DNA from: a virus
Length of the DNA stretch: 33,998 nt
Virus record (IMG/VR): IMGVR_UViG_3300035698_003255
Location: 1 to 33,998 of that record
Strand: one strand, 5' to 3'
Below are positions 13,004-19,639 of this stretch, piece after piece; the stretch's first letter is position 1, and each line of letters starts with the position of its first letter. The notes beneath the pieces are model-generated. The model was not told the origin of the DNA, made no database searches, and saw only the letters and a list, made by a program, of their open reading frames with translations. The translations under genes were made by a program, and so were the position numbers.

Positions 13004-13544
13004 TGTCGCCAGCACCGCTTCCGTCTTCAGCACCTTCGTCTTCCGCATTCTCAAACTCATCATAGATGGTTTGTTCTTCGGTCACGGCTGCGGGGGCTTC
13101 GCCCGGTTTGCCGCCATGATGTTTCTCAAGATCGGCAAGTGCCTGTGTCTGCCCGGTCGCCCGCAGATATTCACGGACAAGCTCTATGGATGGATCGACA
13201 ACAAAGCCGATGATGCCATAATGCAGCTTGACCTGTCGTGCGGCAGAAGTAAACGGCATGTACGGATCGATCCGCAGTTGCGTCTGTCCCTGCCCACCTT
13301 CTTCTGTCGGCGGGGCAAAGTTTGTATGAAGCTCTACCGGACGTTCCATGATAAACCAGATGCGGTATTCCCACACATGACCAATAAGGATTTCGCCGGT
13401 TGTCAACTTGATGACTTTGATTTCAGTCTTCGGGTTCTTTGGTGGAGCCTGAACCTGTGCCGCAAGGTCTACCTGTGTATGACCCGATTGTTCCTGAATG
13501 TTGGTAGGAATCTGCGGGGTCTGTGGTTGTATGTTTTTCTTCAT
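12996..13544 (-). CDS. Sm-like fold protein, paralog of next gene
   Basis: A 182-aa protein. A proline/glutamine-rich N terminus is followed by a small beta domain, KVIKLTTGEILIGHV (residues ~43-57)...LRIDPYMPF, whose layout resembles Sm/Lsm folds. The C terminus is acidic and Gly/Ala-rich (ENAEDEGAEDGSGAGDNE). The adjacent 108-aa protein shares GExxIGxV...MPYMPF. Possibly RNA- or nucleic-acid-binding; this is inference. Confidence 0.65.
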   Translation of the reverse strand: MKKNIQPQTPQIPTNIQEQSGHTQVDLAAQVQAPPKNPKTEIKVIKLTTGEILIGHVWEYRIWFIMERPVELHTNFAPPTEEGGQGQTQLRIDPYMPFTSAARQVKLHYGIIGFVVDPSIELVREYLRATGQTQALADLEKHHGGKPGEAPAAVTEEQTIYDEFENAEDEGAEDGSGAGDNE

Positions 13545-13553
13545 TGTTTATCC

Positions 13554-13880
13554 TTACGGGGTTATGATTGTTTGGTCCGGTGCGACGATAGGTGACGCAC
13601 TCTTGTTGTATTCTGCTACGACTTCGGGGACAGGAATAAGTACGGTCTGAATCGCATTGGTATACAACAAGATTTCCGTTCCCGGTTCCAGTGTATTACA
13701 GAATGGCATGTACGGCATGATCATAAGAGAACCAGCCTGTTGATGCCCGTCCGGGATGATGCCGATCATACGGACATTCTTCAGTGTGTATCCTGTGTCC
13801 ATTACAGACACGCATTCTCCGATGATGTCTTCGCCGCGAGATGTGCATACGACTACGATTTTACCTTTGTGTTCTTTCAT
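13554..13880 (-). CDS. Sm-like fold protein
   Basis: A 108-aa protein: IVVVCTSRGEDIIGECVS, TGYTLKNVRMIGI (residues ~8-42), then SLMIMPYMPF. The strand-turn-strand pattern with G-x-x-I-I-G resembles the Sm1 region of Lsm proteins. It is the evident paralog of the 182-aa gene. An SD-like AAAGGA lies about 11 nt upstream of the ATG. Confidence 0.68.
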   Translation of the reverse strand: MKEHKGKIVVVCTSRGEDIIGECVSVMDTGYTLKNVRMIGIIPDGHQQAGSLMIMPYMPFCNTLEPGTEILLYTNAIQTVLIPVPEVVAEYNKSASPIVAPDQTIITP

Positions 13881-13939
13881 TCCGAATCATTCCTTTCACA
13901 GATGATGTTTTGTATATATGTACACGAAAAGGCATACAT
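13877..13939 (-). CDS. Possible 20-aa leader peptide
   Basis: A short ORF, MYAFSCTYIQNIICERNDSE, with AGAGGA five nucleotides before the ATG. Its TGA overlaps the ATG of the Sm-like gene (ATGA). The strong RBS and coupling suggest it is translated, perhaps to set expression of the next gene. Length gives little support. Confidence 0.35.
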   Translation of the reverse strand: MYAFSCTYIQNIICERNDSE

Positions 13940-13979
13940 AAGATTCCTCTTATATATGCCGTGTCTAATCTCCCCGTCT

Positions 13980-14300
13980 TTAGTTGGGAAGTGGATAGAA
14001 GAATGAATCTTCTTCCAACTGTTTCACTTCAGACGCCGGGACGGACGGAGCCAGCAGAGCAATCCGCTTGATGCTGTACACGGTGTCGCCGTTCCGGTTT
14101 TCCTTTTCCACAAGCCGCCAGTTACCATACTTCTCAACCGTTGTCCGGACAGAGTTGATAATGGAAGTTGTGTTCTTGACCTTGTATCGTTGCGTGATTT
14201 GCTTCGATGTGATTCCCCGTTCGATTCCTTCGACAAGATACTTGATAATCTTTCTGGCAATCGTTGGGTTCTTCTTGGTCAACTTAGTTGCTACAAGCAT
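13980..14300 (-). CDS. Small HTH-like protein
   Basis: A 106-aa protein. GITSKQITQRYKVKNTTSI (about residues 30-48) looks like a helix-turn-helix, followed by a beta-wing-like stretch NWRLVEKENRNGDTVYSI. A winged-helix DNA-binding regulator is plausible. The start is supported by AAAGGA 5 nt upstream, and the gene is first behind the promoter at 14420-14448. Confidence 0.68.
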   Translation of the reverse strand: MLVATKLTKKNPTIARKIIKYLVEGIERGITSKQITQRYKVKNTTSIINSVRTTVEKYGNWRLVEKENRNGDTVYSIKRIALLAPSVPASEVKQLEEDSFFYPLPN

Positions 14301-14419
14301 AATATTCCTTTCACGTTCAATCATTCTTCATGGTTTCATTTACGTCGCATTATATACTGAAGTGGGTTTATTGATGGATCATGGGCGTTCTCCGTAGCAA
14401 TGGGGTGTGAGTATCATAC

Positions 14420-14448
14420 ATTATACCATATTATGCGGTGATTGTCAA
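14420..14448 (-). promoter_or_regulatory. Consensus sigma70-type promoter
   Basis: Minus strand: TTGACA (14443-14448), exactly 17 nt ending TATGG, then TATAAT (14420-14425). Predicted start near 14413, giving a leader of about 110 nt to the HTH-like gene. It is the head of the 14300-to-3516 replication block. Confidence 0.85.
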
Positions 14449-14470
14449 GAGTGGGATTATATGATTGTTT

Positions 14471-14487
14471 AGCGGGAACATCCCGGC
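14471..14487 (-). terminator. Possible weak terminator hairpin
   Basis: CGGGA-TGT-TCCCG (14473-14485) lies just downstream of the 171-aa gene and upstream of the next promoter. There is no U tract, so intrinsic termination would be weak. Confidence 0.3.
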
Positions 14488-14498
14488 GGTATACTTGA

Positions 14499-15014
14499 TT
14501 AGCATCGCCTGTTTCCATCCGTCCCCATCGGCGGGTCCGTGACCCCGTTACGCACATATTGTTTCCATCCACCGGTTCCATCCTTCATCGGTTTTTCATA
14601 TTCTTCAAATAACTTTTCATCTATTTTCTTTCCTACCAACTCTCCAAACGATTTCTTTATATCTTTCTGAAGTTGCTTTGTTCGTTCGGATGCGGTTTTC
14701 TTTGCTGGTGTTGTCGCTGGCATCGGATATCCCTGATCCTGTGCGACCTGAGCAAGCACATCATACAGACCGCCAGCGAGCGTCATAAGCGCCCCGCGTT
14801 TGAACATATACCGGATGTTTTGAAGACAGATTTCCGCAGACTGATCGTTTGTCATGTTTAGAAGAAAAGCGACACCGGATCGAAGCCCCTCTGCCTTCTC
14901 TTTCGTATACCCATGATCAACCCCTTGATTTATAACAATACGGACCAGATGATTTCCCGATCCGACTGATACCCATACGTCGCGGGCTCGAATTATTTCT
15001 GCGTTCAGGCTCAT
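14499..15014 (-). CDS. Hypothetical protein
   Basis: A 171-aa last gene of the 17306-to-14499 operon. The first 100 residues (MSLNAEIIRARDVWVSVGSG...) are mixed; a basic linker TPAKKTASERTKQLQKDIKK follows near 101-120. No domain recognised. It overlaps the upstream gene by TAATG. Confidence 0.62.
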   Translation of the reverse strand: MSLNAEIIRARDVWVSVGSGNHLVRIVINQGVDHGYTKEKAEGLRSGVAFLLNMTNDQSAEICLQNIRYMFKRGALMTLAGGLYDVLAQVAQDQGYPMPATTPAKKTASERTKQLQKDIKKSFGELVGKKIDEKLFEEYEKPMKDGTGGWKQYVRNGVTDPPMGTDGNRRC

Positions 15015-15379
15015 TAGAATGAAATACTTTCTTCGATTGTTGCGACCACTACTTTCAGCATCATATCAAGCTGATAGATATTCAAAACGTAATCGGTCCT
15101 GTCAAGCGTGATCGGGACTACATAAAATTGCGGGGTCATTATGGTATATTTTTTATCAACAACACCGGGAGTCTTCAGTGCCTTGATGGTTTCTACAAGA
15201 GCGTCACGCATCGGAGCGAGCCTTGATGTCTGGATCGGAACCCCCGATGTCTTGGAGATGTACTTGCTGCCCGATGTGTATGCGTCATAGTCGATGTACA
15301 GATAGTACTTATCGTCATTCACTTTCGGGTTGGTCAGTTTTACCTTCCGAATCAAATTGTAGGTTTTGAGTAGTATCAT
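15014..15379 (-). CDS. Hypothetical protein
   Basis: A 121-aa beta-rich protein, MILLKTYNLIRKVKLTNPKVND..., with YYLYIDYDAY near residue 26 and a C terminus VVVATIEESISF. Overlaps its neighbours by ATGA and TAATG. Not recognised. Confidence 0.63.
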   Translation of the reverse strand: MILLKTYNLIRKVKLTNPKVNDDKYYLYIDYDAYTSGSKYISKTSGVPIQTSRLAPMRDALVETIKALKTPGVVDKKYTIMTPQFYVVPITLDRTDYVLNIYQLDMMLKVVVATIEESISF

Positions 15380-15711
15380 ACTTCCAACTTAGAAATATCG
15401 TAATATAACAGCGAACCGGCGCATGATCCCGACCCATCAAACAGGTTTTTGAATCGCTCGATCATCGATGCTTTCACAAAAGAAAACGCAATTTCATATT
15501 CCGTCCCGTCAAGGCAAAGAATAAGAGCCGGGGCATGTTCCATGTCGCATACGCTTCTATACCATTCGGCAATACCACACGCCATTCTCCAATATCGATC
15601 CCATTCAATCATGATGTACTCGCCACTGTTGAATTGATAGCTTCCGGACATGTGTTCGCCCGTCCACCCGAACCACAGACTATTTACTACGATGTTTTTT
15701 TTAATAGGCAT
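15376..15711 (-). CDS. Tandem-family protein (member 1)
   Basis: A 111-aa protein. Its core is YIMIEWDRYWRMACGIAEWY (residues 32-51), then LILCLDGTEYEIAF, then a C-terminal helix (MIERFKNLF). The same order (long helix with aromatic residues, beta hairpin with a G-turn, helix) occurs in the products at 15711-16028, 16271-16615 and 16617-17012. Family unknown. Confidence 0.68.
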   Translation of the reverse strand: MPIKKNIVVNSLWFGWTGEHMSGSYQFNSGEYIMIEWDRYWRMACGIAEWYRSVCDMEHAPALILCLDGTEYEIAFSFVKASMIERFKNLFDGSGSCAGSLLYYDISKLEV

Positions 15712-16028
15712 TATTGAACAGTAGCCTGTTTGAAGCCGCCCGCACTGCGATGGTCACTGGCGAATATATTTGTTAGTGGCACAATGACCCGATCCTGAAC
15801 CATCCTATAGGGAATCTCGTATGTCTTCCCCTGAATGCGTAGCACAAGCGGTGTCTCCATTGGAGTAGTGCGATGCCATTTTGCGATGCCGCGAGCCAGC
15901 GCGAGATACCGATCCCACGGTATCTGAATATATTCGTGACTACCATTAACCATGAATGATCCACAGTTTCCAGTAGATGAATATCCCCACCATGTACTAC
16001 AGACATGAATATTATTTGTATCTGTCAT
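15711..16028 (-). CDS. Tandem-family protein (member 2)
   Basis: A 105-aa protein. YIQIPWDRYLALARGIAKWH aligns with the helix of member 1, and LVLRIQGKTYEIPY with its beta hairpin. The C-terminal part is VIVPLTNIFASDH. The start at 16028 follows the S4 gene stop by one nucleotide. Closest to member 1, so probably a recent duplication. Confidence 0.67.
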   Translation of the reverse strand: MTDTNNIHVCSTWWGYSSTGNCGSFMVNGSHEYIQIPWDRYLALARGIAKWHRTTPMETPLVLRIQGKTYEIPYRMVQDRVIVPLTNIFASDHRSAGGFKQATVQ

Positions 16029-16029
16029 C

Positions 16030-16245
16030 TTATTCCTCAACCGAATCTTTGCTTTCACCCACAACGAAAGTATGGCGTCTACCGACCTGTACGGTATCGC
16101 CATTACACAGATGTTCATTCACATCTTCTATTTTTTCGCCGTTGACGGAAATCCCACCGCCAAAGACAAGTCTCCGACCCTCTGCGAAGGATCGGATTAG
16201 ACCATGAGAATGCATTTCGGACAGTATTGTTTTATTTTCGCTCAT
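16030..16245 (-). CDS. S4-domain RNA-binding protein
   Basis: A 71-aa stand-alone S4 domain: LIRSFAEGRRLVFGGGISVNG (residues ~16-36) followed by GDTVQVGRRHTFVV. The RR-x-x-x-GGGI-x-VNG pattern is that of S4 domains in TyrRS C termini, ribosomal S4 and RNA-modifying enzymes. It probably binds structured RNA. It sits inside the tandem-family operon. Confidence 0.8.
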   Translation of the reverse strand: MSENKTILSEMHSHGLIRSFAEGRRLVFGGGISVNGEKIEDVNEHLCNGDTVQVGRRHTFVVGESKDSVEE

Positions 16246-16270
16246 TTTATTTATTATTCTTTATTTTGGC

Positions 16271-16615
16271 TTAAAGTGTGTGCAAGATTTCATTACAATG
16301 TTCGATGAATCGTCTGGACATATGGCGGGTGGGAAACTCAAAGGTCGTGCCGTCATATACGAGTTTCAATGTCGAAGTATCTTCGGAATACAAATACCAT
16401 TGGGCTAGTCCCTCAATCATCTTTGTAAATCGGGTAACGGCTATATTAGCAGTAATCCATTCAAGTTTTTGAACGCTGCCATTGCCATCCGTCCATTTGT
16501 ACGGCTCAACATCTAGGTCAAACCGGATAAAATCCCGCGACTGAGGAAAACACGACACCTGAGTAAATCCACTCACGATGAAAGTCATTCCTTTGTTATT
16601 CATTGCGACCGGCAT
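16271..16615 (-). CDS. Tandem-family protein (member 3)
   Basis: A 114-aa protein. ITANIAVTRFTKMIEGLAQW is the family helix, LKLVYDGTTFEFP the beta hairpin, and MSRRFIEHCNEIL the end helix. The N terminus (MPVAMNNKGMTFIVSGFTQV) matches the beta start of the others. An internal ATG at 16603 is possible. Function unknown. Confidence 0.65.
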   Translation of the reverse strand: MPVAMNNKGMTFIVSGFTQVSCFPQSRDFIRFDLDVEPYKWTDGNGSVQKLEWITANIAVTRFTKMIEGLAQWYLYSEDTSTLKLVYDGTTFEFPTRHMSRRFIEHCNEILHTL

Positions 16616-16616
16616 T

Positions 16617-17012
16617 TTATAGTACTTTCATCTCATCACAGAATGGGGGATACTTATTAGGATCGACCATCCCGAAGTCAGACCGCCATTTGCGTTTCAT
16701 TTCCCACACAAATTCTTCGAACGTGTCTGCCATGAATCGAAATTCTTTTCCGTCAAGGCAAATCTCAACCGCCTTCTTTCCCTTGAATTTCTTCCGACGT
16801 TCAAGGTAGGCATGAGCCGCTACGAGAAAACGATACGCCCGGTCAATACTCATGTATTGATATTGCGTACCGATCCATCTACCGGCAGGATACAGACAGA
16901 GTTTTAGATTGCCCATTTCGGGTCCGGTACTTACCTTCCACATAGAGAAAGATGATTTCCTCCTGCACTTTCGAATCCGAATCGGTTTTGCTTTTTCTTC
17001 AGCCATCATCAT
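16617..17012 (-). CDS. Tandem-family protein (member 4)
   Basis: About 131 aa and the most divergent member: a basic N terminus (KPIRIRKCRRKSS), MSIDRAYRFLVAAHAYLE as helix, AVEICLDGKEFRFM as hairpin, and FEEFVWEMKRKW as end helix. I place the start at the ATG in TAATG (17012); an ATG at 17021 would add three residues. Confidence 0.65.
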   Translation of the reverse strand: MMMAEEKAKPIRIRKCRRKSSFSMWKVSTGPEMGNLKLCLYPAGRWIGTQYQYMSIDRAYRFLVAAHAYLERRKKFKGKKAVEICLDGKEFRFMADTFEEFVWEMKRKWRSDFGMVDPNKYPPFCDEMKVL

Positions 17013-17197
17013 TATTTCCATTCGTGGAATCGGTCTTCAGACCCCGACGTATCAGCCGCTTTCCAACCGTTACGCCAGTTTTTCCATGCTTCTTTATTCA
17101 TCTTTTTGTTGTACGGATTGTCGGTGAATTTTTCGGCATTGAAAAAAGCGTCATACCCATTAGAGTATGCCGCATATGCCAGTTTTATATCAGTCAT
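17012..17197 (-). CDS. RMF-like small protein
   Basis: A 61-aa protein, MTDIKLAYAAYSNGYDAFFN...NPY...AWKNWRNGWKAA. The pattern (A-x3-G-x-x-A, NPY, W-x3-GW) is that of ribosome modulation factor and its phage relatives. RMF dimerises 70S ribosomes in stationary phase; a phage version could act on host ribosomes, which is inference. An ATG at 17206 would add three residues. Confidence 0.78.
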   Translation of the reverse strand: MTDIKLAYAAYSNGYDAFFNAEKFTDNPYNKKMNKEAWKNWRNGWKAADTSGSEDRFHEWK

Positions 17198-17306
17198 CGT
17201 CTTCATCGCCTTCCAGATCGCGGAAAAAATCGCGGGCAGAAACAGCCTTGTGAACATCTTCTAGATGATCCGCAAGGATTTCGATATCAGGCAGGTTTTC
17301 GAACAC
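17190..17306 (-). CDS. Possible small acidic protein, GTG start
   Basis: A 38-aa ORF (MFENLPDIEILADHLEDVH...) with GTG start behind AAGGA and an end of DLEGDEDDD. It overlaps the RMF-like gene by 8 nt and is first behind the promoter at 17351-17378. Context supports it; length is small. Confidence 0.55.
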   Translation of the reverse strand: MFENLPDIEILADHLEDVHKAVSARDFFRDLEGDEDDD

Positions 17307-17350
17307 GGTGGTTCCTTCAAAGGGTGAGAGAGACAACGACTTACCTATGT

Positions 17351-17378
17351 ATTATGACATATTTTCGCGAAAAGTCAA
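17351..17378 (-). promoter_or_regulatory. Sigma70-type promoter of the tandem-family operon
   Basis: Minus strand: TTGACT (17373-17378), 16-nt spacer ending TATGT, CATAAT (17351-17356). Predicted start near 17343, about 40 nt ahead of the GTG at 17306. It is the left promoter of the divergent intergenic region. Confidence 0.7.
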
Positions 17379-17595
17379 GACCTTTGGGCTCATTTTCCCG
17401 AATTTTGTGAAGATTGTTCTAAGCCTTATGTGGCACAGGACTTATGATATACCCATTCTGGAGCCCCTAGATAGCCCTCTCAGAGCCCACAGAATCGGGC
17501 ATGCTGTACCATTCATATAGATCGCGTATGCGTGTACGCCCGTGTGTGTGCCTCATACGGGACGCTAGGCAAGCGAATATGCTTGCAATTACAGA

Positions 17596-17617
17596 ATGCA
17601 AGTGATTTGACTTGCAT
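17596..17617. repeat. Inverted repeat, candidate operator 1
   Basis: ATGCAAGT-N6-ACTTGCAT is a perfect 8-bp dyad over 22 bp. A related GCTTGCAA half lies just before it (17581-17588). Dyads of this size are typical of dimeric regulators. Confidence 0.55.
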
Positions 17618-17641
17618 CATATAAAGCCTTGATTTATCAGT

Positions 17642-17663
17642 ACTTATAGTCGTTCCTATAAGT
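17642..17663. repeat. Inverted repeat, candidate operator 2
   Basis: ACTTATAG-N6-CTATAAGT is a perfect 8-bp dyad with the same geometry as that at 17596-17617 (starts 46 bp apart) and lies 61 bp upstream of the plus-strand -35. Confidence 0.55.
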
Positions 17664-17724
17664 CCCTGTCTTGACAAGGGTTTATATCAATCGAAAAAAG
17701 ATTCACAAAATGAGCCTGTATCCC

Positions 17725-17753
17725 TTGACACAGACCCCGATGTATGGCATAAT
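17725..17753 (+). promoter_or_regulatory. Sigma70-type promoter, plus strand
   Basis: TTGACA (17725-17730), 17-nt spacer ending TATGG, CATAAT (17748-17753). The expected start falls at about 17760, which is the A of the first ATG, so the mRNA is probably leaderless. Confidence 0.78.
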
Positions 17754-17759
17754 ATACAT

Positions 17760-17999
17760 ATGACCCGTTCCCCTTATTCAAGGAAATCTAGTATGCTGAT
17801 GACTTCTGCCGCGATTGACATTGACTTCGAAATGATTACTCGGATTCATAAGATGTGGGAAAAGAATGTTTCCCGCCTTCCGTTCGGGCAATATGTATGT
17901 AAGCTCTTGAAGCTCGATGATCCCACGATTTTCTACGCGACCGACGAAAACGATGTTTGGACCCTTCTGCTTGAGAATGGTCATATCAACGATGAGTGA
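17760..17999 (+). CDS. Hypothetical protein, leaderless mRNA
   Basis: A 79-aa protein, MTRSPYSRKSSMLMTSAAID..., predicted mainly helical. It has no SD upstream; the ATG coincides with the predicted transcription start. The end overlaps the GNAT gene by 8 nt (GATGAGTGA). It is the first of only two plus-strand genes in the window, so it may be regulated separately from the rest. Internal ATGs at residues 12 and 14 are possible starts. Confidence 0.65.
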   Translation: MTRSPYSRKSSMLMTSAAIDIDFEMITRIHKMWEKNVSRLPFGQYVCKLLKLDDPTIFYATDENDVWTLLLENGHINDE

Positions 18000-18381
18000 T
18001 CGTCGCCGCTTGCGTATGTACACCAAGACGAAGGATCAAATTCGGGAAACCGAATTCCTTCAGATGTCTAAACTACATTCCCGTGGTCTAGGGACCATGT
18101 GGAATCATTACAAAAATCTGAATATTTCAGACCCCCACCGGATTGTTCTCGCCAAATACGGAACAAAGATAGCCGGTTGGGGAATCAGGTATTATTTTGA
18201 TGGTAATGTCAATATTGATGCCCGATATGAGATTCAATTGTTCGTTTCGCATAAATACCGTCGCCGGGGAATCGGGACGCGACTTATCAAGGCTCTGGTG
18301 TATAAGACCAGAACCCTAACAGAAGTCTTCCGACACGATGACCGGGCAAAAGGATTTTTTGATGCCGTATCGCATCACTGA
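17992..18381 (+). CDS. GNAT-family N-acetyltransferase
   Basis: A 129-aa protein. IQLFVSHKYRRRGIGTRLIKAL holds the acetyl-CoA pyrophosphate loop R-R-x-G-x-G (about residues 90-95), and the strand RIVLAKYGTKIAGWGIRYY precedes it, in GNAT order. The C terminus is short (KGFFDAVSHH). It transfers acetyl from acetyl-CoA to an amine; the substrate is unknown. Start chosen at the ATG overlapping the first gene. A host-directed modification is possible. Confidence 0.85.
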   Translation: MSDRRRLRMYTKTKDQIRETEFLQMSKLHSRGLGTMWNHYKNLNISDPHRIVLAKYGTKIAGWGIRYYFDGNVNIDARYEIQLFVSHKYRRRGIGTRLIKALVYKTRTLTEVFRHDDRAKGFFDAVSHH

Positions 18382-18411
18382 GTTATAAAGTTACATTTCT
18401 GTTTGGGTCAA

Positions 18412-18450
18412 GGCTCGGCATTGTATTCTCAATGCCGGGTCTATTTTTTT
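18412..18450 (+). terminator. Rho-independent terminator
   Basis: CGGCATTG-TATTCT-CAATGCCG (18416-18437) is a perfect 8-bp stem followed by GGGTCTATTTTTTT on the plus strand. It ends the two-gene plus-strand unit. On the minus strand there is no U tract after the stem. Confidence 0.88.
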
Positions 18451-18871
18451 ATGGATACTTTACACAGATGATCCCGCACTGCTTGAGGAACGGGATTCCT
18501 GAATTCTCTACCCGATACTCTCCGCGATAATATATCATACTGATCCCGGCTGCGTGAATCAACTTTGCACATTGCTTACACGGATTATGCGTGATGAACA
18601 TGACCGCATCTTTGCTGGACTCTGTAGATTGAGCCAGTTTTCCAATCGCATTTTCTTCGGCGTGAAGCACTTCATCTTTTGTGACCAGACTTCCATCAGC
18701 CATCGTATTTTCACAGCAGTTATCCCATCCGGACGGGGTTCCGTTGTAGCCGATGGAAATAATCTGATCGTTCTTTACAACGATACATCCACACTTCAAT
18801 CTTTTTGCCCATGACAGATCGGCGTATCTCTTGGCTGTGTCAAGGTGGGCATCGATCCATTTATTTTTCAT
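18449..18871 (-). CDS. cd: dCMP deaminase
   Basis: A 140-aa zinc-dependent deaminase: HAEENAI (about residue 81) supplies the histidine ligand and catalytic glutamate, and PCKQC the cysteine ligands. The N-terminal zone CGCIVVKNDQIISIGYNG is typical. It converts dCMP to dUMP, substrate for ThyX nearby. Start at the ATG overlapping the upstream stop (ATGA). Confidence 0.92.
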   Translation of the reverse strand: MKNKWIDAHLDTAKRYADLSWAKRLKCGCIVVKNDQIISIGYNGTPSGWDNCCENTMADGSLVTKDEVLHAEENAIGKLAQSTESSKDAVMFITHNPCKQCAKLIHAAGISMIYYRGEYRVENSGIPFLKQCGIICVKYP

Positions 18872-19458
18872 AGTATACACTTTCCTGTTTGGGCAATCCA
18901 ATAGGCGTCAACCAGATCGGCTACCGGGGAATCTATCTTTGTCTTTTCGTATTCCATAGTTTTTACAAGGTTGATCTTTGTCTTTTTCTTGAACGCATCA
19001 TACATCATACCTTTGTCTGCGTTTCCTTTTCCGGTCGCGTATTGTTTTACGGTCGTGGGTGGAATCTCTATCGGGATGATCGCAAAGTGATGTTGTAGGT
19101 AATGTTTCAGTACGGCGGTGTTCTCCGCGATGTTGAATACTTTTCCTTTAGACCCCATCGAATATCCTTCAATGAATACAAGTGATCCATGGGATTGTGG
19201 ATCACCCAAGCCATGAAGCTCAAAGATGCCTGTGACCCATCGTGCTATTGATTGGTATCGGCGTATATCCTTGTACTCATTTATAAGCTGACTTCCGGAT
19301 ATCTTGTAGTTCTTTGTATCAACATGTACGCCCGCGTACTTCAGTGTCTTGGTGGCAAAGTAGTAAAACGATTTTCCACAGGTTTCAATATACACGCCGG
19401 GGCAGGACATCGAATAATCGATCCCTACTAGCGGAACATTATTCTTCGCGGTGTTCAT
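18868..19458 (-). CDS. RuvC-like Holliday junction nuclease
   Basis: A 196-aa RNase H-fold protein: GIDYSMSCPGV (first Asp, residue ~14), LVFIEGYSMG (Glu), PPTTVKQYATGKGNADK (Lys loop) and SPVADLVDAYWIA (C-terminal Asp pair). This fits the RuvC group of phage and poxvirus junction resolvases. It would resolve branched DNA from recombination-dependent replication, a role filled by gp49 (endonuclease VII) in T4. Confidence 0.84.
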   Translation of the reverse strand: MNTAKNNVPLVGIDYSMSCPGVYIETCGKSFYYFATKTLKYAGVHVDTKNYKISGSQLINEYKDIRRYQSIARWVTGIFELHGLGDPQSHGSLVFIEGYSMGSKGKVFNIAENTAVLKHYLQHHFAIIPIEIPPTTVKQYATGKGNADKGMMYDAFKKKTKINLVKTMEYEKTKIDSPVADLVDAYWIAQTGKCIL

Positions 19459-19639
19459 CTATGTAGTCTCCAACTTCGTCATATTCTATATCAACTTCAT
19501 CCATCGATCCCCCACAGAAGGGGCAGAACATGACATCTTCATCTGTTTCATTATCAGCCAACTTGAAATCATTGCCGCAACGAACACATGAAAAATAATC
19601 TAAGGTTTCGATTTCATGATTCGGTATTGTACTACTCAT
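19439..19639 (-). CDS. Zinc-ribbon protein
   Basis: A 66-aa acidic protein with CVRCG (residues ~18-22) and CPFCGG (~39-44), a two-knuckle zinc ribbon, and an Asp/Glu-rich tail. It overlaps the nuclease gene by 20 nt and NrdJ by ATGA. It may bind nucleic acid or a protein partner. Confidence 0.75.
   Translation of the reverse strand: MSSTIPNHEIETLDYFSCVRCGNDFKLADNETDEDVMFCPFCGGSMDEVDIEYDEVGDYIDEHREE

Larger units (their letters stand above)
17379..17724. other. Divergent non-coding region, hairpin-rich
   Basis: No ORF has support here. It contains GCGTA/TACGC (17524-17539), CCCGT/ACGGG (17539-17561), two perfect 8-bp inverted repeats with 6-nt spacers (17596-17617 and 17642-17663), and near-palindromic CCCTGTCTTGACAAGGG (17664-17680). 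It separates divergent promoters, so it may carry operators, a small RNA or an origin. Confidence 0.6.

Noticed and set aside
12762-13595. Long plus-strand ORF opposite the Sm-like and polymerase start genes
   Set aside because: It is antisense to well-supported minus-strand genes, has no RBS or promoter, and its residue composition looks random.
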